NCBI RefSeq assembly: GCF_902506105.1
Contig: NZ_LR733304.1
Location: 1,140,334-1,204,333, forward strand
Direction of reading: 5' to 3'
Source: Aeromicrobium sp. 9AM
GTDB taxonomy: Bacteria; Actinomycetota; Actinomycetes; Propionibacteriales; Nocardioidaceae
Length of the DNA: 64,000 nucleotides
The notes beneath the pieces are model-generated. The model was not told where the DNA came from. It did no database searches and was given only the letters and a program-made list of their open reading frames with translations. Positions 17,567 through 30,861 of this stretch are shown here, piece by piece. The position numbers and the translations under genes are program-made. How positions within the stretch are numbered: the first letter of the stretch is position 1; every line of letters starts with the position of its first letter.

Positions 17567-19291
17567 CTAGAGGTACTGGCCCGTGTTGGCCACGGTGTCG
17601 ATCGACCGGCCCGGCTCGTTGCCGCTCTTGCCGGAGATGAGGGTGCGGATGAACACGATGCGCTCACCCTTCTTGCCCGAGATCCGCGCCCAGTCATCGG
17701 GGTTGGTGGTGTTGGGCAGGTCCTCGTTCTCCTTGAACTCATCGAGGCAGGCCTGCAGCAGGTGCTGCACCCGCAGGCCGCGCTGACCGTGCTCGAGGAG
17801 ATCCTTGATCGCCATCTTCTTGGCCCGGTCGACGATGTTCTGGATCATGGCGCCGGAGTTGAAGTCCTTGAAGTAGAGGACTTCCTTGTCGCCGTTGGCG
17901 TAGGTCACCTCGAGGAACTGGTTGTCCTCGGACTCGGTGTACATCCGCTCGACGGTGCGCTGGATCATGCCCGTGACGCAGGCCTGACGGTCGCCGTTCC
18001 ACTCCGCGAGGTCGTCCGCGTGCAGCGGAAGGCCGGCGGTGAGGTACTTGCTGAAGATGTCGGTGGCCGACTCCGCGTCGGGGCGCTCGATCTTGATCTT
18101 GACGTCGAGTCGTCCCGGCCGCAGGATCGCGGGGTCGATCATGTCCTCGCGGTTGGAGGCGCCGATGACCAGGACGTTCTCGAGCCCCTCGACACCGTCG
18201 ATCTCGCTGAGCAGCTGCGGCACGATCGTGTTCTCGACGTCGGAGGAGACGCCTGAGCCGCGGGTGCGGAACAGCGAGTCCATCTCGTCGAAGAACACGA
18301 TGACGGGAGTGCCCTCGCTGGCCTTCTCACGAGCGCGCTGGAACACGAGGCGGATGTGCCGCTCGGTCTCGCCGACGTACTTGTTGAGCAGCTCGGGGCC
18401 CTTGATGTTGAGGAAGTACGAACGACCTTCCTCGCCCGTGCGCTCCGACACCTTCTTGGCCAGCGACGCCGCGACCGCCTTGGCGATCATGGTCTTGCCG
18501 CAGCCGGGAGGGCCGTAGAGCAGCACGCCCTTGGGCGGCTTGAGCTCGTGCTCGATGAAGATCTCGGGGTGCAGGTAGGGCAGCTCGACGGCGTCGCGGA
18601 TCGACTCGATCTGGTTGCGCAGACCGCCGATGCTCTCGTAGTCGATGTCGGGGACCTCTTCGAGGACCAGGTCCTCGACCTCGCTCTTGGGGATGCGCTC
18701 GTAGACGTAGCCGGAGCGCGAGTCGAGCAGCAGCGAGTCGCCGGGCCGCAGCTTGATGCCCTCGAGCGACTCGGCGAGGCGCACGATGCGCTCCTCGTCG
18801 GCGTTGCCCATCACCAGGGCGCGCTCGTTGTCGGCCAGGATCTCCTTGAGCGAGACGACCTCGCCGACGACCTCGAAGTCGAGCGCCATGACGACGTTCA
18901 TCGCCTCGTTGAGGATGACCTCCTGGCCCTTCTGCAGGTCTTCCTTGTCGACCGAGGGGCTGACGTTGACCCGCAGCTTGCGGCCACCGGTGAAGACGTC
19001 GACGGACTCGTCGTCGTTGCGCTGCAGGAACGTGCCGAAGCCCGTCGGCGGCTGTGCCAGCCGGTCGACTTCTTCCTTGAGCGTCACGATCTGGTCGCGC
19101 GCCTCACGCAGCGTCGACGTCAGTCGCTCGTTCTGCGAGCTCGTGGCCGACAGCTTGGCCTCGAGCTCGGAGAGCCGCGAGTCGGTGGACCCCTCCGAGC
19201 CGAGTCGGCGCCTGAGATGCTCGACCTCGGCGCGCAAGTAGGCGAGCTCCTGGTCGGATCCGCTCGTCTGGATGGGCTCGTTGTCGGTCAT
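17567..19291 (-). CDS. arc: Proteasome-activating AAA ATPase Arc (Mpa)
   Basis: 574 residues. Order: amino-terminal coiled coil (about 15-80) that binds Pup, two OB folds (about 85-200), AAA module with Walker A GPPGCGKT at 260-267 and Walker B FFDEMDS near 333-339, arginine finger region RPGRLD, and the carboxy-terminal GQYL tail that docks into PrcA. Start ATG 19291 is preceded by AGGAGG at five bases; the GTG two codons earlier would overlap that site. A TAGGGT element about 27 bases upstream is a likely -10. Confidence 0.97.
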   Translation of the reverse strand: MTDNEPIQTSGSDQELAYLRAEVEHLRRRLGSEGSTDSRLSELEAKLSATSSQNERLTSTLREARDQIVTLKEEVDRLAQPPTGFGTFLQRNDDESVDVFTGGRKLRVNVSPSVDKEDLQKGQEVILNEAMNVVMALDFEVVGEVVSLKEILADNERALVMGNADEERIVRLAESLEGIKLRPGDSLLLDSRSGYVYERIPKSEVEDLVLEEVPDIDYESIGGLRNQIESIRDAVELPYLHPEIFIEHELKPPKGVLLYGPPGCGKTMIAKAVAASLAKKVSERTGEEGRSYFLNIKGPELLNKYVGETERHIRLVFQRAREKASEGTPVIVFFDEMDSLFRTRGSGVSSDVENTIVPQLLSEIDGVEGLENVLVIGASNREDMIDPAILRPGRLDVKIKIERPDAESATDIFSKYLTAGLPLHADDLAEWNGDRQACVTGMIQRTVERMYTESEDNQFLEVTYANGDKEVLYFKDFNSGAMIQNIVDRAKKMAIKDLLEHGQRGLRVQHLLQACLDEFKENEDLPNTTNPDDWARISGKKGERIVFIRTLISGKSGNEPGRSIDTVANTGQYL

Positions 19292-19397
19292 GGCCACCTC
19301 CTGCTCGTACGAATGACCCTACCCGCCAACCCCACCTCAGCGGTTGTCATCTCAGACACAGGAGAAGTGTCTTTTGGATGACGTTGCCCAGACGTTG

Positions 19398-20288
19398 CTA
19401 CTCCTCGACGAACCCGGCGGGTCGCGGACCCTTGTAGTCGGGGCCGTACGCGCCGGGTGCGGGACGCCGCGACTTCTCCAGGGAGGTCTGTCCGGGTGCC
19501 ATCCTGCGGGCCGTCACGAGGAACGCCGTGTGGCCGTTCATCTTGTGGTCGGGACGCACCGCCAGGCCCTCGAGGTGCCAGTCGCGCTCGAGCGTCTCCC
19601 AGGCGCGCGGCTCCGTGAAGCCGCCCTGCTCGCGTACGGTCTCGACGAATCGCGAGAGCTGGGTCGTCGTCGCGACGTAGGCACAGATGATGCCGCCGGG
19701 GGTGAGTCGCTCCGCGGCGAGCGGGATGCAGGTCCAAGGGTCGACCATGTCGAGGATGAGCCGGTCGATCTCGGTCTCGCTGATGACCTCGCGGACGTCA
19801 CCGACCGTCAGCGTCCAGCCGGGCGGATTGGGACCGGCGACCTGGTGCACGTTGCGCACGACGTTCTCGGCGAAGTCCTCGCGGATCTCGTACGAGCCGA
19901 GGGTCCCGGTGGGACCGATGGCACGCAGCAGGTAGGAGGTCAGGCTGCCCGATCCGGCACCGGCCTCGACGACGCGGGCGCCGGGATAGATGTCGGCCTG
20001 CGCGACGATCTGGGCGGCGTCCTTGGGGTAGATGATCGCGGCGCCGCGCGGCATCGACACGACGTACTCGAACAGCAGCGGCCGGAACACCTGGTAGGGC
20101 GCGCCCATCGACGACTCGATGACGATGCCCTCGGGGTGGCCGATCATGTCGTCGTGGCTGATCTGGCCCTTCTTGGTCGAGAACTCCGCACCGTCGGCCA
20201 GCAGGACGTTGTGCTTGCGCCCCTTGGGATCGGTCAGGCGTACCCACTCCCCTGCCTCGAGCGGGCCGCTGCGCATGAACGACGTCAT
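19398..20288 (-). CDS. trmI: tRNA (adenine-58-N1)-methyltransferase TrmI
   Basis: 296 residues. The amino-terminal small beta domain (GPLEAGEWVRLTDPKGRKHNVLL) and GAPYQVFRPLLFEYV precede a Rossmann methyltransferase with SAM motif VVEAGAGSGSLTSYLLRA and LDMVDPW. It methylates A58 in the T loop of tRNAs. Start ATG 20288 overlaps the site-2 protease stop as ATGA. TrmI next to arc and the RecB-like gene is conserved in actinobacteria. Confidence 0.92.
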   Translation of the reverse strand: MTSFMRSGPLEAGEWVRLTDPKGRKHNVLLADGAEFSTKKGQISHDDMIGHPEGIVIESSMGAPYQVFRPLLFEYVVSMPRGAAIIYPKDAAQIVAQADIYPGARVVEAGAGSGSLTSYLLRAIGPTGTLGSYEIREDFAENVVRNVHQVAGPNPPGWTLTVGDVREVISETEIDRLILDMVDPWTCIPLAAERLTPGGIICAYVATTTQLSRFVETVREQGGFTEPRAWETLERDWHLEGLAVRPDHKMNGHTAFLVTARRMAPGQTSLEKSRRPAPGAYGPDYKGPRPAGFVEE

Positions 20289-21211
20289 CGGCTCGCCCGG
20301 TATGCCTCGTCGACGGCGCGGGCGGTCAGGACGCCGTAGACCGTGCCGTCGGACTCGACGAGCGCGTACGCCTCGGCGGGTCGTGCTGCCATTGCCTTCA
20401 AGAGATCTGCTCCGTGGAGGTCGGCCGAGAGCTGCTCGGCGTTGGGTGGTGGGGTCGCGCCCGGGAAGCCGATCGTGCGCGCATCGAGGGAGTTGATCCG
20501 CGCGGACCGGCCGGCGTTGCTGAGCGCGTCGCTCGCGCCCTGCCAGAGGTACCAGCCGACGAGCACCGCGATGACGAAGTCGATCTGGAACGTCGGTTCG
20601 TCGTTGCGGGTCAAGGCGTACGCGACGATGCCGACAGCCGTGATGCGCCCGAGCCATGCGGCGATGCGGATACCGGTCTCCTCGCGGCCCGAGACCTGCC
20701 AGACGATCGCCCGGAACACCCGGCCGCCGTCAAGCGGCAGGCCGGGCAGCATGTTGAAGATCGCGACGAGGACGTTGAGCTGGGCGATGGCGTGGACGAC
20801 GTCCGCGGGCGTACCGGTGAGCGTCGGCTCGACGGCGAAGCAGGCGAGGCCGATCGCCAGTGACGACAATGGGCCGCTGATCGAGACCGCCAGCTCCTGC
20901 CATGGCGTGCGGCTCTCGCCCTCGATGAGGGTCTCGCCACCGAGCAGGTGCAACGTGACGGAGTGGACCCGCATGCCGAACCCGCGGGCCACCGCGACGT
21001 GGGCGAGCTCGTGGATCAGCACCGAGACGTACAGCGCGAGCACGAAGATCGTGGCGAGAAGGTAGGGGTTGGAGTCGGCGCGCTCGTCGAACCGGCGGGC
21101 GAACAGCACGACCAGCGCCACGCCCATGACCAGCAGCGACGGCTTGATCAGGACGTCGACGCCCACGAGACGGCCGAGTCGCCAGGCGCCGGGTCGCGGG
21201 GTTGGGCTCAC
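20285..21211 (-). CDS. Site-2-type intramembrane zinc protease (M50)
   Basis: 308 residues with about six spans. The zinc motif is HELAH (67-71) within the membrane; the third ligand is Asp161 in NMLPGLPLDGGRVF. A cytoplasmic tail (about residues 230-308) resembles a CBS module. Such proteases cut membrane-bound anti-sigma factors or other single-span substrates; the target is unknown. GTG 21211 has TAGGTT six bases upstream and should be leaderless. Coupled to trmI by a 4-base overlap. Confidence 0.88.
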   Translation of the reverse strand: MSPTPRPGAWRLGRLVGVDVLIKPSLLVMGVALVVLFARRFDERADSNPYLLATIFVLALYVSVLIHELAHVAVARGFGMRVHSVTLHLLGGETLIEGESRTPWQELAVSISGPLSSLAIGLACFAVEPTLTGTPADVVHAIAQLNVLVAIFNMLPGLPLDGGRVFRAIVWQVSGREETGIRIAAWLGRITAVGIVAYALTRNDEPTFQIDFVIAVLVGWYLWQGASDALSNAGRSARINSLDARTIGFPGATPPPNAEQLSADLHGADLLKAMAARPAEAYALVESDGTVYGVLTARAVDEAYRASR

Positions 21212-21264
21212 CGAGTCAACCTATCGGGTCGCGTGGCGTGGATCGATTCGTCGGTGGGCCGAAC

Positions 21265-21270
21265 TAGTCT
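21265..21270 (+). promoter_or_regulatory. Leaderless -10 element of the RecB-like gene
   Basis: TAGTCT followed by six bases and ATG at 21277. No ribosome site is present. Confidence 0.5.
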
Positions 21271-21276
21271 GCTCGC

Positions 21277-22122
21277 ATGGACGACTCCGACGCACCAGTG
21301 ACCGTACGCCGGTCGTTGTCGCCGAGCCGGGCCGGTGACTTCCAGAACTGTCCGCTGCTCTACCGCTTCCGCACGATCGACCGGCTGCCCGAGCCTGCTG
21401 ATCCGGTCATGGTCCGCGGCACCCTGGTGCACGCGGTTCTCGAGGACCTGTTGGCCGAGCCCGCGCCCGGACGCACGCTCGATCGCGCCGTCGAGCTGCT
21501 GCCCGGCCAGTGGGACAAGCTGCGGGCCGAGGAGCCCAGGCTCGCTGAGCTGTTCACCGCCGAGCAGGCCGCCGACGAGACCGCGTGGCTGGCCTCGTCG
21601 GTCGACCTCTTGCGTACGTACTTCGGGATGGAGGACCCGCGCTGGCTCGAACCGGCGTCTCGCGAGGAGCGGGTCGCCTACGAGCTGGAGTCCGGCGTGA
21701 CGTTCGCGGGCATCGTCGACCGCATCGACGTCGCACCTGACGGCCGGATCAGAGTGGTGGACTACAAGACGGGGAGGAGTCCCAATCCTCGCTTCGAGGA
21801 CAAGGCGATGTTCCAGATGCGCTTCTATGCGCTGGTCATCTGGCGCACCCGAGGCGTCATCCCGACGCTGCTCCAGCTGATGTACTTCGGTGACGGGACC
21901 TTCCTGACGTACGAGCCCGAGGAGCAGGAGCTCCTGGCCACCGAGCGCAAGCTCGTCGCGTTGTGGGCGGCGATCGAGCGAGCCATCGAGCTGCGTGACT
22001 TCCCGCCGCGCAAGAGCGGCCTGTGCGGCTGGTGCGCCCACAAGGCGCTGTGCCCCGAGTTCGGCGGCACTCCCCCGGAGATGCCCTTCTTCGAGGTCAT
22101 AAACGTCCCGCAGGCGTCGTGA
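21277..22122 (+). CDS. RecB-like PD-(D/E)XK nuclease with Fe-S cysteines
   Basis: 281 residues of the PDDEXK_1/Cas4-AddB-like group. Nuclease motifs: GTLVHAVLEDLL (motif with histidine), GIVDRIDV (Asp) and VVDYKTGR (the E/D-x-K analogue DYKTG). Cys25 plus Cys250, Cys253 and Cys259 are placed as in AddB/Cas4 4Fe-4S proteins. It is probably a single-strand DNA exonuclease of repair. Start ATG 21277 has TAGTCT six bases upstream. Mycobacteria carry a similar stand-alone gene near trmI. Confidence 0.87.
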   Translation: MDDSDAPVTVRRSLSPSRAGDFQNCPLLYRFRTIDRLPEPADPVMVRGTLVHAVLEDLLAEPAPGRTLDRAVELLPGQWDKLRAEEPRLAELFTAEQAADETAWLASSVDLLRTYFGMEDPRWLEPASREERVAYELESGVTFAGIVDRIDVAPDGRIRVVDYKTGRSPNPRFEDKAMFQMRFYALVIWRTRGVIPTLLQLMYFGDGTFLTYEPEEQELLATERKLVALWAAIERAIELRDFPPRKSGLCGWCAHKALCPEFGGTPPEMPFFEVINVPQAS

Positions 22123-22140
22123 GTCCCCTACGGTTTGACC

Positions 22141-22611
22141 ATGCCGACTCCCCTTGCCGACGTCCTTGCAGCTGTTCCGTCGATCAACGACCCGGGTGAG
22201 CCGTTCTCCTTCGCTGCCGACGGCGACACGATCGTCGGCACCTGGGACATCGTCAAGGCGACCTCGCTCTACCCGACCCAGGTCACGACGATCGACAAGG
22301 ACTACCGCATCACGGTGACGTTCGACGTCGCCAAGGGCACGTTCGACTTCAACGAGCTGCACACTGAGTCGGCCGGCTCGCTCGACGCCGGGGGCGGCAG
22401 CTTCGAGAAGAGCTTCTTCTCCGGCAAGGGCACAAGCAAGGAGTTCAGCTTCGAGTTCGGCGGGGTCAACAAGACCGACGAGGGCGTCTCGATGGCGCCG
22501 GTGACCTACTCGTTCTCCACCAAGCGGATCAAGGAGCCGCTGTTCACGTTCCTCGAGCAGCACGGCTGGCACCGCAAGAAGGGCCTGCTCAGCGGGCTGT
22601 TCAACCGCTAG
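22141..22611 (+). CDS. Unrecognised 156-residue cytosolic protein
   Basis: No signal peptide or membrane span. The sequence alternates beta-prone stretches (GDTIVGTWDIVKATSLYP, YRITVTFDVAKGTFDFNE, SKEFSFEFGGVNKTDEG), suggesting a beta-barrel or sandwich, with a basic carboxy end ([16 protein letters not shown]). I know no function. ATG 22141 has TACGGT six bases upstream; it lies 18 bases after the RecB-like nuclease, so both could share a transcript while it also keeps its own promoter. Confidence 0.7.
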   Translation: MPTPLADVLAAVPSINDPGEPFSFAADGDTIVGTWDIVKATSLYPTQVTTIDKDYRITVTFDVAKGTFDFNELHTESAGSLDAGGGSFEKSFFSGKGTSKEFSFEFGGVNKTDEGVSMAPVTYSFSTKRIKEPLFTFLEQHGWHRKKGLLSGLFNR

Positions 22612-23249
22612 ACGAACAGTGGGTCGAGATCCTCGGGCTTGACGCCCTCGAGCGTCGGCACCTGGACGCGGCGATCGGCTTCCGGCACGTTGACGAAGTG
22701 CGGCACCACGAGCACGTCGCAGCCGGCCGCGCTGGCCGAGGCAGCGCCGGTGCCTGAGTCCTCGATCGCGAGGCAGTCGCCCGCGTCGACGCCCAACAGC
22801 TCCGCCGCCAGGAGGTACGGGTCGGGGTGTGGCTTGGGTCGGGAGACGATGTCACCGGTGACGACAGCCTTGAACGGCAACGAGGCGACGACGGGCTCGG
22901 CGATCGCGGTGTAGGACATCGTGACGAGCGCCTGCGGCACGCCCTCGGAGTCGAGCGCCTCGATCAGCTCGCGAGCGCCGGGTCGCCAGTCGATGTGCTC
23001 GGTCAGCGATGCGGCGAGCTGGTTGACGAGGTAGTCCACGACGTCCTCGGCGGTCATCTCGATCTCGAGCTTCTCGCGGATGTAGTGGCCCGAGGCGATC
23101 AAGGAGTTGCCGACGAGGGCGAGTCCGTCCTCCTCGGTCCAGATCTTGCCGTGCTCGGCGGCCAGGGCGTGCTCGGCGCCCATCCAGAGCGGCTCGGTGT
23201 CGACGATGGTGCCGTCGAGGTCCCAGAGGACGGCGGCGTATTGAGTCAC
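22608..23249 (-). CDS. HAD-superfamily phosphatase
   Basis: 213 residues of the beta-phosphoglucomutase-like HAD group: motif [12 protein letters not shown], motif II VTMSYT, motif [20 protein letters not shown]...IEDSGTG. The Asp in DLDGT is the nucleophile. The small phosphorylated substrate is unknown. GTG 23249 is chosen as it puts motif I at residue 8 and has TACGGT six bases upstream; the frame continues 18 codons further without support. Convergent with the 22141 gene, overlapping it by 4 bases. Confidence 0.85.
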   Translation of the reverse strand: MTQYAAVLWDLDGTIVDTEPLWMGAEHALAAEHGKIWTEEDGLALVGNSLIASGHYIREKLEIEMTAEDVVDYLVNQLAASLTEHIDWRPGARELIEALDSEGVPQALVTMSYTAIAEPVVASLPFKAVVTGDIVSRPKPHPDPYLLAAELLGVDAGDCLAIEDSGTGAASASAAGCDVLVVPHFVNVPEADRRVQVPTLEGVKPEDLDPLFV

Positions 23250-23303
23250 CCTTACACCGTAGAACAGGCACACCAGCCGATCGTCACCGGACAAGGTGTC
23301 CAC

Positions 23304-23444
23304 GCGCGAGGAAGGTCCGGGCGTGACGTTGTCCGTCGTGAGATACTGGTGGGACTAAGTTCGGGAGCTCCCGAGGCCCAGGCGAGCCCGCCGCCGGCTG
23401 GAGCTTCCCAGCATTCCTGCCGATCAACTCCTCGAGGATTGCTT
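23304..23444 (+). promoter_or_regulatory. metH leader region with a palindrome
   Basis: The gap before metH holds TCGGGAGCTCCCGA (a perfect 14-base palindrome at 23361-23374) and, about 25 bases on, a GCTGG/CCAGC stem enclosing a nearly matching GGAGCTTCCC. The two segments could pair with each other, so alternative folds are possible. I see no B12-box or SAM-riboswitch core. Confidence 0.35.
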
Positions 23445-27239
<3,795 letters not shown>

Positions 27240-27248
27240 GCCGCGGGC

Positions 27249-27254
27249 TAGGCT
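27249..27254 (+). promoter_or_regulatory. Leaderless -10 element of the PAC2-family gene
   Basis: TAGGCT, then GAAGGA, then GTG at 27261. The TAGGCTGAA string equals that before pafA and dop. Confidence 0.5.
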
Positions 27255-27260
27255 GAAGGA

Positions 27261-28112
27261 GTGACCTCCGAACCCACGATCCCGCAGCTGAACGATCCGT
27301 GGATGGTGGCCGCCTTCGAGGGCTGGAACGACGCTGCTGATGCCGCTTCGGGCACGGTCGACCACCTCATCGAGGAATGGGACGCCGAGCTGCTGATCGA
27401 GCTCGACCCCGAGGACTACTACGACTTCCAGGTGCACCGTCCCCAGGTGCACAACGGCGACGACGGCGACCGGTTGATCACCTGGCCGGCGCCGATGATC
27501 TATCACGCGCGTCCGCGCCGTGGCGATCGTGACGTCCTGCTCCTTCGCGCGCCCGAGCCCAACTTCCGGTGGAAGGCGTTCTGCTCCACCGTGCTGGGCG
27601 TGGCCAAGCTCGCCGGCGTGACCGAGCTCATCACGCTTGGCGCACTTCTGGCCGACTCACCGCACACACGTCCGGTGCCCGTCAGCGGCTCGACGACCGA
27701 CCCGGTCCTCATGGAACGCATGTCGCTGCTGCCCTCGACATACTCGGGGCCCGTCGGCATCACGTCGGTGCTCAACGAGATGGCGTCGCGTGAGGGCATC
27801 GCCTCGGCTTCGCTCTGGGCCGCGGTCCCCCACTATCTCGCCGAGCCGCCGTGCCCCAAGGCCACCCTCGCGCTGCTGGGAGCGGTCGAGGACGCCATGG
27901 GGCTGCCGCTCCCCCAGGGCGTACTCGTCGAGATGACCGATGCGTGGCAGCGCGGTGCCGAGGAGCTCACCTCACGTGACGAGGAGATCGCCGAGTATGT
28001 CGAGGCGCTCGAGAACGAGCGCGACACGAGCGACCTCCCCGAGGCGTCCGGGGACGCGATCGCCCGCGAGTTCGAGCGCTACCTGCGCCGGCGCAGCGAC
28101 GACACGGAGTAG
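27261..28112 (+). CDS. PAC2-family (proteasome assembly chaperone fold) protein
   Basis: 283 residues. PAC2 signatures: MVAAFEGWNDAADAASGTVDHL at the start, then LITLGALLADSPHTRPVPVSGS and a helical carboxy end (EELTSRDEEIAEYVEALENERD). Eukaryotic and archaeal relatives assist proteasome assembly; the bacterial role is not established. It follows metH by 21 bases, as in mycobacteria, but also has its own leaderless-type promoter. Confidence 0.85.
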   Translation: MTSEPTIPQLNDPWMVAAFEGWNDAADAASGTVDHLIEEWDAELLIELDPEDYYDFQVHRPQVHNGDDGDRLITWPAPMIYHARPRRGDRDVLLLRAPEPNFRWKAFCSTVLGVAKLAGVTELITLGALLADSPHTRPVPVSGSTTDPVLMERMSLLPSTYSGPVGITSVLNEMASREGIASASLWAAVPHYLAEPPCPKATLALLGAVEDAMGLPLPQGVLVEMTDAWQRGAEELTSRDEEIAEYVEALENERDTSDLPEASGDAIAREFERYLRRRSDDTE

Positions 28113-28290
28113 CTCACTCGCTCTTGCAGGTTGAGTTGGAGATCGACTGGCCCCGGGGCTGGCGGGACAAAAGTCGGTCTCCCCTGCGTTGGAGTAGACC
28201 GGAATGTGAACAGTCTGTTTCGTTCGTATCTTCCTGGTTCGCGGACCGATAGTTTGATGCCCTCTCCTGTGATCGGCCGCGAAGGTTCCC

Positions 28291-30843
28291 ATGTCTGACA
28301 AGACCAATTTTGCTGCTGCGTTGCTCGTGTGGAGCGCGATCGTGCTCACGGGTTGCGATGGCGAAAATTTGGGAAATGCCGCGACGAGAGATGCTCTGGG
28401 GGCTTCCGTTGGCACAGGCGGTCCCCCGGTTGCCCCCTTTGTCGGGGGCAGCTCCCCGTCGATCCCCGCTGTCACGAAAAGCACCCCAGAGGTCCGCGTC
28501 ATCAAGCATCCAGGCGTTGGGCTCAGCCTCTCCGATCTCCAGACGCTCAAGGCGAACGTCGACCAGGGCAGGCAACCGTGGAAGTCCGGCTTTGACCAAC
28601 TGGCGAACAGTCCCGACTCCAGACTCAGCTACGCGGGGCGTGGTGGCCCCTTCGCGAAGGTGAGCCGCGCCCCAGACGTGAATCTCAATGCTTGGCGCTC
28701 CGACATGGTCGCGATCTCGAACCTCTCGCGGATGTGGTACTTCACCCAGGACGAGCGTTACGCGGTGAGCGCGCGCAAGTTGCTGCTTGGATGGGCCACC
28801 ACCCAGACGGAGTTCTCAGGTCGCGAGTCGATGCTCGATCTGGGCGATTACGCGGCCCGGTTCGTCGGCGGCGCGGAAATCCTGCGCAGCACCTACCCGG
28901 GCTGGACCAAAGCCGATACGGCAACCGTCCAGAAGTACTTCAAGAACGTCCTGATGCCAGCAGCAAATCCGTATGGCGAAAGTCAGTTCGGGGCCGCCAA
29001 CAAGGGCGCACTGGCCCTGTCCGCGCTAGGACTGATGGCGATCTACAACGATGATGTCGAGACGCTGGACAGGGTCGTCTATCAGGCCCGCACACTCGCC
29101 CATGTCGGGCTGCGCAATTCCAATGACATCGGCATGCTCGGTGACTACCTCCGTGACCAGGGGCACGGCTATGGACAGCTTCTGTCACTGACCACGCTGG
29201 CCGAGGCGCTCTGGACCCAAGGCATCGACATCTACTCCGACTTTGACAGTCGCCTGCTGGCGGCGGGTGAGTATTTCGCGAGGGTGAACGAGCTCGCCCC
29301 CACGACAGCCCTTCCCTTTGGCACCACCGATCGCTACTACACCTCCGACAACACCAATCGCGGCTGGGACGGCGGCGGCGGAGGGAACGAGGCACTCACT
29401 CAGCTCTACAACGCCTACGTTGTTCGCAAGGGTCTTCCGGCACCCTTCATCACTCAAAGACGCCTCTGGATGCCCGTCAGCAGCACCAGCTTCATGTACC
29501 TCAAGGAGTCCGACACGTCGAAGGCGACGCGGCCGCCGCCGCTGCCCATTCCTTCGACCACCTCGATCGCCTCGGGGTTCAGCAATGCTGACATCGGGGG
29601 CGGCAGCCCGGCCGGCGCGGCCACGTACACCAACGGCACATGGAACGTGACGGGGAGAGGCTACGGTGTCTGGGGCCCGCTCGACAGCGGCCACTTCGCC
29701 TACAAAGCCCTCAAGGGCAACGGCGCCATCATTGCGAAGGTCGAGTCGCTCGACAAAACCCACCCGTCCGCAGTGGCGGGCGTGATGATGCGCACCAGCC
29801 TGGAGCCAGGGGCTCCACGCGCCTGGATGGCCGTGAACCACAAAAATCAAGCCTTGCAGAACATGACGAAGCTGGCGGTGTATGGCGGTTCGAACTACGC
29901 GAACAAGGCGTTGACCGATGGGAGCACCTTGCCCATCACATGGGTGAAGCTGGAGCGCATCGGCAACATCATCACCGGCTACGTTTCTCCCGATGGCACC
30001 AATTGGGCCGCTACCGATGTCGGCCGCATCGATGCTCCCGTTCCCGACACGATCTATGCCGGATTGATGGTCTCGTCGGTCACAGGCAAGGCGAACAACA
30101 GCGTCTTCAGCAATGTGCAGATCACCGGCGGCGACGGTCGTGCGCGGAGCGTCATCCCTGCGGCGCCCGCCATGCTGCTGGCCTCGCCGGGCGATGGTGC
30201 CGTGCCGCTGCGCTGGCAGAGGTCCTTCGGCGCCACCAGCTACACGATCAGGCGCGCCACCTCCAGCGACGGCCCATATCGGACGGTCGCGTCGGGCGTC
30301 ACAGGCAGCAGCTACACGGACAAGTCAGTGTTCAATGGCGCGACCTACTACTACACCGTCACGGCGACCAACTCCGCCGGAACGAGTGGCAGGTCTCCGG
30401 CGGACAGAGCGACGCCGTTTCATCCGATGGTGAACGTCGCCACGGGTGGCCTCGCGACCGACAGCGGGAACACGAGCGGCGCCAAGAGAGCCTTCGACCA
30501 GAACACGGGGTCGGGATGGTTCTACAAGGGCCCGACCGGCTGGCTTCAGTACGACCTCGGCCGCACGGAGCGCGTCCAGAGCTACACCATCCGCAGCTCC
30601 AGCGGCCTGGTCCCCCGCGATCCGAAGGACTGGCAGTTCCTGGGCTCCAACGACGGCTCCACCTGGACAACGCTCGACACGCAAAGCAACCAGGCCTTTG
30701 CCAAACGCTTGGAGCTGAAGACCTACGCGATCGCGAATCCCAGCTTCTATCGCCACTACCGGCTCAAGGTCACAGCCAACCATGGCGACGTCGTCTACAC
30801 GGATCTTGGCGAGCTGGAACTGCTCGTTTCCCAGCCGCAGTGA
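28291..30843 (+). CDS. Multidomain polysaccharide-lyase lipoprotein (alginate-lyase-like)
   Basis: 850 residues. Lipobox LTGC with Cys22; helical alginate-lyase (PL5-like) domain, about 70-380, with SQFGAANKGALALSALGLMAIYND and WDGGGGGNEALTQLYNAYV; concanavalin-like DUF1349 module about 425-610 (AIIAKVESLDKTHPSAVAGVMMRTS); fibronectin type III about 625-705; F5/8 type C (discoidin) about 710-847. It should bind and cleave an acidic polysaccharide outside the cell. Codon use includes many A/T-ending codons unlike its neighbours, a sign of transfer. ATG 28291 follows GAAGG. Confidence 0.75.
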   Translation: MSDKTNFAAALLVWSAIVLTGCDGENLGNAATRDALGASVGTGGPPVAPFVGGSSPSIPAVTKSTPEVRVIKHPGVGLSLSDLQTLKANVDQGRQPWKSGFDQLANSPDSRLSYAGRGGPFAKVSRAPDVNLNAWRSDMVAISNLSRMWYFTQDERYAVSARKLLLGWATTQTEFSGRESMLDLGDYAARFVGGAEILRSTYPGWTKADTATVQKYFKNVLMPAANPYGESQFGAANKGALALSALGLMAIYNDDVETLDRVVYQARTLAHVGLRNSNDIGMLGDYLRDQGHGYGQLLSLTTLAEALWTQGIDIYSDFDSRLLAAGEYFARVNELAPTTALPFGTTDRYYTSDNTNRGWDGGGGGNEALTQLYNAYVVRKGLPAPFITQRRLWMPVSSTSFMYLKESDTSKATRPPPLPIPSTTSIASGFSNADIGGGSPAGAATYTNGTWNVTGRGYGVWGPLDSGHFAYKALKGNGAIIAKVESLDKTHPSAVAGVMMRTSLEPGAPRAWMAVNHKNQALQNMTKLAVYGGSNYANKALTDGSTLPITWVKLERIGNIITGYVSPDGTNWAATDVGRIDAPVPDTIYAGLMVSSVTGKANNSVFSNVQITGGDGRARSVIPAAPAMLLASPGDGAVPLRWQRSFGATSYTIRRATSSDGPYRTVASGVTGSSYTDKSVFNGATYYYTVTATNSAGTSGRSPADRATPFHPMVNVATGGLATDSGNTSGAKRAFDQNTGSGWFYKGPTGWLQYDLGRTERVQSYTIRSSSGLVPRDPKDWQFLGSNDGSTWTTLDTQSNQAFAKRLELKTYAIANPSFYRHYRLKVTANHGDVVYTDLGELELLVSQPQ

Positions 30844-30861
30844 ACGTGCCACGGCTGGCGG

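Noticed and set aside
23304..23444. Cobalamin or SAM riboswitch before metH
   Set aside because: No B12-box, no SAM-I/SAM-IV core and too little room for the known folds.
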